DNA from: an uncultured Bacillota bacterium
GTDB lineage: Bacteria; Bacillota_I; Bacilli_A; RF39; UBA660
Assembly (NCBI GenBank): GCA_945867665.1
Contig: CAMBIR010000007.1
Location: forward strand, 1 to 56,750
Direction: 5' to 3'
Length of the DNA: 56,750 nt
Made by a program: the position numbers and the translations under genes. Shown here piece after piece: positions 49,651 through 56,750 of this stretch (positions are counted from its first letter, which is position 1; each line of letters starts with the position of its first letter). The notes under the pieces are model-generated. The model was not told the origin of the DNA. It worked only from the letters and a program-made list of their open reading frames with translations, and did not search any database.

Positions 49651-49668
49651 TAAAAGTAAGTGATTGAT

Positions 49669-51414
49669 ATGAAAACAAATATTTTTAAATTAAAAAGTAA
49701 GAATGAGAAAAATAAAAAAATAGTTATTGAAGAAGAAAAAACAAAAAATCCAATTATTCTTTTTTTTAAAAGATATAAAATGATACTTTTAATGATTTTC
49801 TTTACTATTATTGTTTTATCTCTTTTGATTTCTGTTGGATTTGCATTTTCTCTTTTGCGGGGAAGTAATGATTATGATATTAGTTATATTGATGGTAGTG
49901 ATAAAATTAATAGTAATACGGATCCAACAATTAAGGATGATGACGTTAAAAAAGACTTATTAGGGGATGAAGCTCGTAGTGTTGGTGTTGTTGTTTTAGT
50001 TGAAACTTTTATGAGTGGCGAAGACATTATAGAGTATTATACAGATGGTACTTCAATTATTGTTACAAATGGAAAGATATATCGTGTTTTTCCGAAAAAA
50101 AATGGTAATTATGGTATAGATAGAAATGGAGTAATTGATAAAGAATGTAATAAAATCTTAGTTGAATCTACCACAACTACTTTGAGTGATGGAAGTATTA
50201 TTACTTATTATACAGATGGAACGGCTAAGGTTCAATTGAAATTTAAAACTATTTTTGTTCGTGATAGCAACAATGTTAAGACTGAAAATGGTAATGTTTT
50301 TGTTAATACTGCCCCTTCTGGAGTAGCTTTAGCTAAGAATATTCAAAAAAATGCAACTCAATATACAGATGGTACAACATATGTAATGATAGGTGAAAGA
50401 AAGTTTGTTGTTAATAAAAATAGGACTGTTGATGTAATTGATGGTGTCCCTTCATTTGAACGTTATAATTCTTTTGAGTCTATAGGAGAAAAAAAATACA
50501 GTGATGGTAGTGTTATTAATATTTTTGAAAATGGTTCTGCTATTATTACAGATAAATCAGGAAATACTTTATATGTTAAAAAAAGTGGAGATATTTTATT
50601 AAAATCAAAAAAATTGTATGAAATTTCTCCTAATGATTATGGTTATTCGATGTCTAATGTGAAATCTTCGGATGGAAAACAAATTATTTATTATGATAAT
50701 GGGGCCGCTGTTATTATTTATTCTAATGGTGACAGAAAATATGTAGAAGATAGTGACGGTATTATTTATGATGAAAATAGAAATATTGTTAGTAATTTAG
50801 AGTTAGCGAATAAACTAAGTGAAAAAACTACGACTGATGGAGAAAAAGTCTATAATTTTAATAACGGCAAATCCCAAGTTATTCGTTCTAGTGGAAATAG
50901 TTATATTGTTGATACCAGTAAATTAACATTTAAATCTAATGGTGAAATTGATGATAGTGATGTTGAGAATAAGCCTGGTCATGGTAGTATGAATGCTGGA
51001 GAAGGAATTTATATTAGTGAAGCTGAAAATAAATATAATGATTTTAAAAATGTAGAAAGTACTGTATTTCTAATAAAAAATAATAATAAGAAACGAAAAG
51101 TGCTAAGGATTACTATTCAGGAGGTAAAAGATTATAAGAAATATAATATTGAACGCTTAAGTCCTAAATATGTAAAATTTCAGGCAACTTTTAATAAAAA
51201 TTCTATTACTCCTTTGCCGGCTATTTTAAGTGATAATGTTTGGTATGATAATGATAATAATGAAAATTATATTATATATGATGGGGTGATTGAGGCCTCT
51301 TCTACTGTTCATGTTGCACTATCTCTATATGTTGATTACTCAGAGTTAGATAATAGTTATCAAAATAAGGCATTTATTGGAACAATAAAGGTTTATGTTG
51401 AGGATGGAGCGTAA
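49669..51414 (+). CDS. Membrane-anchored beta-repeat protein of the TasA locus
   Basis: About 581 residues. A basic cytoplasmic lead is followed by one membrane helix (about 33-58) ending SVGFAFSLLRGS. The extracellular part has about six tandem repeats of roughly 50-55 residues with the pattern DGS.I.YY.DGTA.V...G..YV (for example SDGSVINIFENGSAIITDKS and DGKQIIYYDNGAAVIIYSNG). A final domain ends in VHVALSLYVDYSEL and IGTIKVYVEDG, like the last strands of the TasA proteins. It may organise or cap the fibres. ATG 49669 is chosen over GTG 49660. Family unknown. Confidence 0.7.
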   Translation: MKTNIFKLKSKNEKNKKIVIEEEKTKNPIILFFKRYKMILLMIFFTIIVLSLLISVGFAFSLLRGSNDYDISYIDGSDKINSNTDPTIKDDDVKKDLLGDEARSVGVVVLVETFMSGEDIIEYYTDGTSIIVTNGKIYRVFPKKNGNYGIDRNGVIDKECNKILVESTTTTLSDGSIITYYTDGTAKVQLKFKTIFVRDSNNVKTENGNVFVNTAPSGVALAKNIQKNATQYTDGTTYVMIGERKFVVNKNRTVDVIDGVPSFERYNSFESIGEKKYSDGSVINIFENGSAIITDKSGNTLYVKKSGDILLKSKKLYEISPNDYGYSMSNVKSSDGKQIIYYDNGAAVIIYSNGDRKYVEDSDGIIYDENRNIVSNLELANKLSEKTTTDGEKVYNFNNGKSQVIRSSGNSYIVDTSKLTFKSNGEIDDSDVENKPGHGSMNAGEGIYISEAENKYNDFKNVESTVFLIKNNNKKRKVLRITIQEVKDYKKYNIERLSPKYVKFQATFNKNSITPLPAILSDNVWYDNDNNENYIIYDGVIEASSTVHVALSLYVDYSELDNSYQNKAFIGTIKVYVEDGA

Positions 51415-51494
51415 AGTCTAGTTTTGATATCATTTGTCGAATCAGATGAAATTAATTTTTGAATGTGGTAATATCTTTTTAAGGAGATGATAAG

Positions 51495-51599
51495 ATGCCA
51501 CATAAAATTATTTTAGATGATATTTTTGAAGAAATATTTGATGATATTTCTTATCTTAAGTTAAATTCTTATATTCATTTTAAAGGGGAAGACGATTAA
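51495..51599 (+). CDS. Small acidic protein, 34 residues
   Basis: A short gene, MPHKIILDDIFEEIFDDISYL and so on, preceded by the very strong ribosome site AAGGAGATGAT. It is highly acidic and predicted helical. It stands alone in the 295-base gap between the TasA locus and hpf. No family is known. Confidence 0.55.
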   Translation: MPHKIILDDIFEEIFDDISYLKLNSYIHFKGEDD

Positions 51600-51709
51600 T
51601 TGCTTCTTTTTTTAATTCTTAAAGTAAGGGAAATTATGTTATTTTTAATAATTTATATACAAAAAAAATATTCCATGTTATAATGAAGACAAGAAAGGAT
51701 CGTGATAAA

Positions 51710-52246
51710 ATGAAATGCACTATAAGAGGAGAGAAAATTAGGGTTACATCTGCTATTGAGGAGTATATTTCTAATAAGTTGTCTAGGTTAGATAAGTATT
51801 TTAAGTCAGATGATGTGTGTGCTAATGTTCTTATTAAGGTAAAAGGAAAGCATCAGTCGATTGAAGTTACTATTCCATATGATAAGTATACTTTAAGAGG
51901 AGAAGAAACTAAGGATGATTTATATGCTGCTATTGATTTAGTGATGGATAAGTTAGAAGGCCAGATTCGAAAAACAAAAGCTAAATTAAAAAAACAAATT
52001 AAAAAAGAAGAAACAGTTCTTAACTTTGATTATGAGATTTCGATTGAGGAAGAAGAAAGGGAAAAAGATAAAATTGTTAAGAGAAAAAATTTGGAATTGA
52101 AGCCTATGGATGAAGAAGAGGCAGTTTTACAGTTGGAATTGCTGGGACATGACTTTTTTATCTATAAAGATGTTCATACTAATGAAATTAATGTTTTATA
52201 TAAAAGAAAAGATGGAAATTATGGAGTAATAGAAACTAATGTTTAG
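51710..52246 (+). CDS. hpf: Ribosome hibernation promoting factor (long form)
   Basis: About 178 residues. The N-terminal ribosome-binding domain (MKCTIRGEKIRVTSAIEEYI, YAAIDLVMDKLEGQIRK) and the C-terminal dimerisation domain (KPMDEEEAVLQLELLGHDFFIYKD) are both present. Long HPF pairs 70S ribosomes into inactive 100S dimers. ATG 51710 follows AAAGGATCGTGAT. The ORF could start at 51683, but the family start supports 51710. Confidence 0.95.
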   Translation: MKCTIRGEKIRVTSAIEEYISNKLSRLDKYFKSDDVCANVLIKVKGKHQSIEVTIPYDKYTLRGEETKDDLYAAIDLVMDKLEGQIRKTKAKLKKQIKKEETVLNFDYEISIEEEEREKDKIVKRKNLELKPMDEEEAVLQLELLGHDFFIYKDVHTNEINVLYKRKDGNYGVIETNV

Positions 52247-52324
52247 AAATTAGTTTCTTTTTCTGGTGAAGTACTAGTAATTTTTAGAGTTTTTTGCTAA
52301 AATACATATTACGGAGATGATAAA

Positions 52325-54820
52325 ATGTTAAAGATTTTTAAGAAGTTATTTGATAATGAATATAAAGATTTGGAAAAGTTTAAAAAAATAGCGGATAGTA
52401 TTGATGCTTTGGACGAGGAGATTTCAAAACTTTCTGATGATGAGTTAAAAGAATATACTAATGTTTTTAAAGAGAGATTAGCTAATGGGGAGACTTTGGA
52501 AGATATTTTGATTGAGGCTTTTGCGGTTTGTCGTGAGGCTGCATATCGTTGTGTTGGAATGAAACCTTTTTATTGTCAATTGTTAGGTGGACTTGCTATT
52601 CACTATGGTAATATTGCTGAGATGAAAACTGGAGAAGGAAAAACTTTGACGGGTGTTCTTCCTGCTTATTTAAATGCTTTGGATGGAAAAGGAGTTCATA
52701 TTGTTACTGTAAATGAATTTTTGTCATCAAGAGATTCTGAGTGGATGGGAAGTATTTTTAAATTTCTTGGTCTTACTGTTGGCCTTAATCTAAGAGATTT
52801 GACACCATCACAAAAGAGAGAGGCGTATCTTTGCGATATATTATATACTACTAATAATGAACTTGGTTTTGATTATCTTAGAGATAATATGGTTGTAAAA
52901 AAAGAAAATAGGGTGCAACGACCTCTTAATTTTTGTATTGTTGATGAGGTAGATTCTATTTTGATTGATGAGGCTAGGACACCTTTGATTATTTCTGGTG
53001 GAGTTGCACAGTCTGCTAATTTGTATGTTGAGGCTGACCATTTTGTAAAGGGTCTTGTTGAAAATGAAGATTACATTATGGATGAAAAAACACGTAGTAT
53101 TAATTTGACTGATGAAGGGGCTTATAAGGCGGAAGAAAGGTTTCATTTAAAGAATTTGTATGGAATTGATAATACTTCATTAGTGCATCACCTTCAACAG
53201 GCACTTCGGGCTAATTATTTTATGCACCGTGATGTTGATTATGTTGTTCAAGATGATGAGGTTATTATTGTTGATCAATTTACGGGTCGTCTAATGAAGG
53301 GACGTGCTTTTTCTGAAGGATTGCATCAGGCAATTCAGGCTAAAGAAGGTGTTACTATTGAGCAAGAAACAAAAACTTTAGCAACAATTACATTTCAGAA
53401 TTTGTTTAGGATGTATAATAAATTATCCGGTATGACTGGTACGGCTAAGACGGAGGAAGAAGAATTTACAAATATTTATAATATGTATGTTATTCGTATT
53501 CCTACTAATAAGCCAGTGATTCGTGTTGATGCAGTTGATTTATTATATCCTGGTAAAGAAGGTAAGTATAAGGCTATTGTTAATGAAATTGAAAGACGTC
53601 ATAAAGAGGGGCAACCAATTTTGGTTGGTACTATTGCAATAGAGACTAGTGAATTAATCAGTTCAATGTTGAAGAAAAAGAAAATTCCCCATGAAGTACT
53701 TAATGCTAAGAATAATGCGAGAGAGGCTGAAATTATTGCTCATGCAGGAGAAAAAGGCGCCGTTACCATTGCTACAAATATGGCTGGTCGTGGTACTGAT
53801 ATTAAACTTGGGGAAGGTGTTAGTGAACTTGGTGGTTTGTGTGTAATTGGTACGGAAAGACATGAATCTAGACGTATCGACAATCAGTTAAGAGGACGTT
53901 CTGGTCGTCAAGGTGATCCTGGATTTACTCAATTTTATTTGTCATTTGAAGATGACTTAATGATCCGTTTTGGTTCAGAAAAATATCGTGGTATGCTTGC
54001 TAGTTTAGGATTTTCTGGAGACCAAGTTATTCAAAATAAGATGCTAGCGGGTTCTTTTGAAAGTGCGCAAAAAAAAGTTGAGGGCAATAACTTTGATATT
54101 CGTAAGCAATTGTTACAATATGATGATGTTATGAATAATCAAAGAGAAATTATTTATGGTAAGCGTAATGAGATTTTAGATAGTGAATCGATTCATAATC
54201 AGACATTAACTTTACTTAAAAATCATGTTACGGATATTGTTAATGATCATTTGATTGATACAAATAAGTTAAGCGAGAATGATTATGATGAGATATTAGA
54301 GGCTACAAATGAGAATTTGCTTCGTACAAATCGCATTGCTTTATCTGAAATTAAAGGAAAGAGTCCTTCAGAAGTTATTGATTTGATTAGTGATTTGGTA
54401 ATAAAAGAATATGAGGAAAAATTAGGTGATATTCCGGAAGAGATTCGTGATGAATTTGAGAAGGCTATTACTTTGAAGGTGATTGATTCTCATTGGATGG
54501 AACATATTTCTACGATGAGTCAATTAAGGGAAGGAATTGGCCTTAGGGGATATGCAAATGAGAATCCACTTCAAGCTTATACAATGGAAGGTTACGAACT
54601 TTTTGATCAGATGTTAACACAAATAAATAAAGAAGTTTCTATTTATTTAATGAAAGCAGAAATTAGACAAAATTTGGAGAGAAAAGAAGTTGTCAAGAAA
54701 ACGATTACGAATGATGGAAAAGAAACAAAGAAAATTCAAAGTAAAAGTAATAAAGTAGGGAGAAATGACCCTTGTCCATGTGGCAGTGGTAAAAAATACA
54801 AACAATGTTGTGGTAAATAA
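52325..54820 (+). CDS. secA: Preprotein translocase ATPase SecA
   Basis: An 831-residue motor for the Sec pathway. Walker A is MKTGEGKTL, the DEAD-like Asp box is VDEVDSILIDEARTP, and DQFTGRLMKGRAFSEGLHQAI and NMAGRGTDI are intact. The C-terminal zinc tail is NDPCPCGSGKKYKQCCGK. Lies just after hpf, a common Bacillota order. A terminator starts on the stop codon. Confidence 0.97.
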   Translation: MLKIFKKLFDNEYKDLEKFKKIADSIDALDEEISKLSDDELKEYTNVFKERLANGETLEDILIEAFAVCREAAYRCVGMKPFYCQLLGGLAIHYGNIAEMKTGEGKTLTGVLPAYLNALDGKGVHIVTVNEFLSSRDSEWMGSIFKFLGLTVGLNLRDLTPSQKREAYLCDILYTTNNELGFDYLRDNMVVKKENRVQRPLNFCIVDEVDSILIDEARTPLIISGGVAQSANLYVEADHFVKGLVENEDYIMDEKTRSINLTDEGAYKAEERFHLKNLYGIDNTSLVHHLQQALRANYFMHRDVDYVVQDDEVIIVDQFTGRLMKGRAFSEGLHQAIQAKEGVTIEQETKTLATITFQNLFRMYNKLSGMTGTAKTEEEEFTNIYNMYVIRIPTNKPVIRVDAVDLLYPGKEGKYKAIVNEIERRHKEGQPILVGTIAIETSELISSMLKKKKIPHEVLNAKNNAREAEIIAHAGEKGAVTIATNMAGRGTDIKLGEGVSELGGLCVIGTERHESRRIDNQLRGRSGRQGDPGFTQFYLSFEDDLMIRFGSEKYRGMLASLGFSGDQVIQNKMLAGSFESAQKKVEGNNFDIRKQLLQYDDVMNNQREIIYGKRNEILDSESIHNQTLTLLKNHVTDIVNDHLIDTNKLSENDYDEILEATNENLLRTNRIALSEIKGKSPSEVIDLISDLVIKEYEEKLGDIPEEIRDEFEKAITLKVIDSHWMEHISTMSQLREGIGLRGYANENPLQAYTMEGYELFDQMLTQINKEVSIYLMKAEIRQNLERKEVVKKTITNDGKETKKIQSKSNKVGRNDPCPCGSGKKYKQCCGK

Positions 54821-54861
54821 CTCGCAAAGCCCGATAAAATAAGGGAAAACGCGAGTTTTTC
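54820..54861 (+). terminator. Terminator after secA
   Basis: ACTCGC (54820-54825) and GCGAGT (54851-54856) form a GC-rich 6-bp stem, followed by TTTTTCTTTTT. The loop holds an internal CCC/GGG pair. Confidence 0.8.
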
Positions 54862-54888
54862 TTTTTATCAAAAAATTGCCCAAAATAT

Positions 54889-54914
54889 GGTCTGGAGCCA
54901 CTTTGGAGCCATTT
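54889..54914. repeat. TGGAGCCA direct repeats downstream of secA
   Basis: TGGAGCCACTT and TGGAGCCATTT stand in direct succession just downstream of secA. They mark the left edge of the GNAT block and could be an attachment-site trace. No gene is seen between here and 54993. Confidence 0.35.
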
Positions 54915-54992
54915 TGATTTAAATATTGGACTATACAAGTAAAATTTATTATGGGTTCATGTTATAATTATGTATGAAAGTTGGTGATTAAA

Positions 54993-55469
54993 TTGAATTA
55001 TGAAATAATTGATGTAAAACAAGAGGAAAAAGAAAAGTTATATAAATTATTACAGTATGCTTTATATGATGGTTCGCAATACATTGATAATGACATAAAT
55101 GAAGATTGTATATTTGAATATAGATGGTTTGATAATTATTTTACCGATAATGATCGAAATTCATATTTTATTAAAAGTGGAAATGCCTATGTAGGAATGG
55201 TTATGGTAAACGAGAATTTGAAATTTAATAAAGACGGTAAATGCATTGCCGAGTTCCTAATAATGCCAAGATTCAGAAGAAATTATATTGGTAAAAAGGT
55301 TGCATATGAAATATTTGAAAAATTTAAGGGCAATTGGGAAGTTCAACCGATGGAGAATAATCCTATTGCATATTCATTTTGGAAGAATATTATATCAGAA
55401 TATACAAATGGTAATTATATAACTAAAAATGATGGAATAGAGGATGTATTCATTTTTAATAATAAATAG
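54993..55469 (+). CDS. GNAT-family acetyltransferase 1
   Basis: About 158 residues with a GNAT fold: CIAEFLIMPRFRRNYIGKKVAYEIFEK holds the acetyl-CoA pyrophosphate loop (R-R-N-Y-I-G-K). A NPIAYSFWKNI helix follows as usual. It transfers an acetyl group to an unknown amine. TTG 54993 is preferred: GGTGA lies upstream and an earlier TTG lies in the ribosome site. First of three adjacent GNAT genes. Confidence 0.85.
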   Translation: MNYEIIDVKQEEKEKLYKLLQYALYDGSQYIDNDINEDCIFEYRWFDNYFTDNDRNSYFIKSGNAYVGMVMVNENLKFNKDGKCIAEFLIMPRFRRNYIGKKVAYEIFEKFKGNWEVQPMENNPIAYSFWKNIISEYTNGNYITKNDGIEDVFIFNNK

Positions 55470-55481
55470 AGGTGTTAATTT

Positions 55482-55964
55482 ATGCAAATAGTAGAATATG
55501 AAAATAAGTATTTAGAAGATGTTAGAGATTTATTAGTTGAACTTGAAGATTATATTGTATCAATAGATAAAGATCATTTGGATCAAGTTCATCCTGAATA
55601 TAGAGAAAAAATGGCAGTTTTAGATTTAGAAGAAGTTAATAAGAACAACGGTAAATGTTATTTGGCAGTAGAAAATAATAAAGCAATTGGCTTAATCATG
55701 GGTTGCATATTCCCATATGATGAATATGATTATCTAGACTATAAATGTCCAAAAAGAGGAGAAATTACAGAATTAATCGTTACAAATAAAATTAGAAGTA
55801 AAGGCATAGGTCAAGAACTAATAAATAAAATGGAAGAATACTTTAAATCCGTTGGATGTGAATATGTAATAGTTGATGTATTCGCCTACAATGATATTGG
55901 TAAGAATTTTTATAATAAAAAAGATTATCATGCAAGAATGGAAACAATGATAAAGAAAATATAG
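55482..55964 (+). CDS. GNAT-family acetyltransferase 2
   Basis: Encodes 160 residues. The acetyl-CoA loop is RSKGIGQEL, preceded by a EITELIVTNKI strand, and C-terminal VDVFAYNDIGKNFYNKKDY is typical of GNATs. Substrate unknown. GAGGTG precedes the ATG, 12 bases after gene 1. Confidence 0.9.
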   Translation: MQIVEYENKYLEDVRDLLVELEDYIVSIDKDHLDQVHPEYREKMAVLDLEEVNKNNGKCYLAVENNKAIGLIMGCIFPYDEYDYLDYKCPKRGEITELIVTNKIRSKGIGQELINKMEEYFKSVGCEYVIVDVFAYNDIGKNFYNKKDYHARMETMIKKI

Positions 55965-55980
55965 ATTTTAGGAGGTATAA

Positions 55981-56403
55981 ATGATATCAATAAAAGAAAA
56001 TGTTAATAGTATTGAAGAATTTAATTATTTATACGATGCTGTTGGATGGGGAAGTTATGACGAAAAAGTATCAGAAAAAGCATTAGCGAATACCATGTAT
56101 TCAGTATCTGTGTATGATGATGATAAAATAATTGGTTATGGAAGAATAATCGGAGATAGAATTTGTTTTTTATACATACATGATGTTATGGTTATTCCTA
56201 AATATCAAAATAAAAAAATAGGTTCACAAATAATGAATAAATTACTTGAAAAAGTCAATCAAATAAAAATAGAAAATCCATATGTAAGAGTTTATTTGGG
56301 TGCTTCAAAAGGAAAAGAAAAATTTTATGAAAGATTTGGATTTATTAAAAGAGAAGATGCTAATCTTGGAAGTGGCATGATATTAGATGGATTTGATGAC
56401 TAA
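55981..56403 (+). CDS. GNAT-family acetyltransferase 3
   Basis: Encodes 140 residues. IHDVMVIPKYQNKKIGSQIMNKLL carries the acetyl-CoA loop (Q-N-K-K-I-G), and FYERFGFIKR is the usual end. AGGAGG precedes the ATG. It is not closely alike to genes 1 and 2, so the trio is not a recent duplication. Confidence 0.9.
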   Translation: MISIKENVNSIEEFNYLYDAVGWGSYDEKVSEKALANTMYSVSVYDDDKIIGYGRIIGDRICFLYIHDVMVIPKYQNKKIGSQIMNKLLEKVNQIKIENPYVRVYLGASKGKEKFYERFGFIKREDANLGSGMILDGFDD

Positions 56404-56418
56404 AATTCTAACAAATGC

Positions 56419-56500
56419 CAAAAAGACAGTGGTAAAAACACTAAACATTGACAGCCATGTGGTTCGGGAAAAAAGTACAAAAACTGTTGTGGTAAATAAT
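56419..56500 (+). pseudogene. Broken SEC-C zinc-tail fragment
   Basis: A frame in this region reads NKCQKDSGKNTKH, a TGA, then QPCGSGKKYKNCCGK and stop at 56498-56500. It looks like two SEC-C-type motifs in a row, with a Cys codon turned to TGA. The final 15 codons match the SecA tail, but many third bases differ, so it is not a recent copy of secA. No ATPase or other domain precedes it. Confidence 0.65.
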
Positions 56501-56750
56501 GATTAAAATCGGTGTAAACCTAAGTAATATAAGGGATTACGCCATTCTTGTACAATGCTTAAAAATTGTAAAAAATTACAACTTAAAAATTTTAGATAAG
56601 TTTTAGATAAGTATTTCAAAGTATTGAAAGTGCTTCAATCCCTTATAAAATAAGGTTAAAATACTTATAAAATAAGATAATTTTTTTTGAAATTTTATGG
56701 CAATCGCTTAAAAATTGTACATTTTTTATGTAAAGTTGTTTATAAAATAT
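56501..56750. repeat. AT-rich end region with short repeats
   Basis: No gene is seen. GCTTAAAAATTGTA occurs at 56557-56570 and 56706-56719, CTTATAAAATAAG at 56642-56654 and 56664-56676, and TTTTAGATAAG is tandemly repeated near 56595-56615. These could be regulatory or leftover element ends. A TTGTA/TACAA hairpin lies near 56566-56581. Confidence 0.4.

Noticed and set aside
56419-56500. TGA read as tryptophan (genetic code 4)
   Set aside because: Many genes here end properly at TGA (RT, rlmN, prpC, rsgA). The TGA in the SEC-C fragment replaces a Cys, so it is decay and not recoding.
1-56750. CRISPR array or restriction/defence island
   Set aside because: No repeated spacer-like array or Cas/RM signature gene was seen. 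The only regular repeats are the short ones listed.

Overview
This window is chromosomal DNA from a very AT-rich, Gram-positive-type bacterium of the Bacillota (Bacilli-like; possibly one of the uncultured gut lineages, which cannot be settled from sequence alone). Supporting signs are near-universal GGAGG/GGTGA ribosome binding sites, sortase, LysM, a PASTA kinase, SipW-type signal peptidase, TasA-like proteins, sporulation-type YqfC/YqfD, and normal use of TGA as stop. About 50 genes lie on the plus strand. Only rpmB, a ComEC-like hydrolase with its DUF3006 partner, and a broken integrase are on the minus strand.

The outstanding feature is a complete diversity-generating retroelement (DGR) at about 2.5-9.0 kb. 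It has a reverse transcriptase with the DGR-type IGxxxSQ motif, an adenine-rich template repeat (TR, 5754-5849), and two variable repeats (VR1 4130-4228, VR2 7832-7927) in two paralogous secreted C-type-lectin-like proteins. VR2 differs from TR at 15 positions inside the repeat, all of them TR adenines. VR1 has about 16 adenine changes, two cytosine changes and one extra codon inside an AAC repeat. Between target 1 and TR lie four small overlapping genes that look like two MutS-domain-I-like and two Avd-like accessory proteins. Target 1 starts with a TasA-like domain. A TasA/SipW surface-fibre locus lies at 44-51 kb, so the diversified lectin may be displayed on that fibre (inference).

Layout. 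0.3-2.5 kb: AAA_14/DUF4143 ATPase preceded by three phased direct repeats, then endonuclease IV. 2.5-10.3 kb: DGR, a membrane protein and a thermonuclease. 10.3-19.7 kb: coiled-coil protein, ABC exporter, M13 peptidase, thioester/SpaA-like surface protein with its sortase. 19.7-26.8 kb: pta, membrane protein, rlmN, prpC-prkC-rsgA-rpe, rpmB. 26.9-31.4 kb: LysM protein, membrane protein, EIIB-like protein without its cysteine, sporulation-kinase-like histidine kinase behind three Spo0A-box-like sites, Smr protein, nucleoside deaminase. 31.5-32.1 kb: tRNA(CAU) and tRNA-Leu with an integrase relic. 32.2-34.4 kb: uppS-like, yqfC, yqfD. 34.5-39.1 kb: a compact Tad-type pilus operon. 39.2-44.1 kb: YebC, MBL hydrolase/DUF3006, a coiled-coil protein, a two-component system. 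44.3-51.4 kb: three TasA-like proteins, SipW with an unusual cytoplasmic extension and a repeat protein, interrupted by IS200/IS605 and IS1595-type relics. 51.5-56.4 kb: a 34-residue ORF, hpf, secA, three GNAT acetyltransferases and a second, broken SEC-C tail.

All function calls come from reading motifs by eye. No database search was run.
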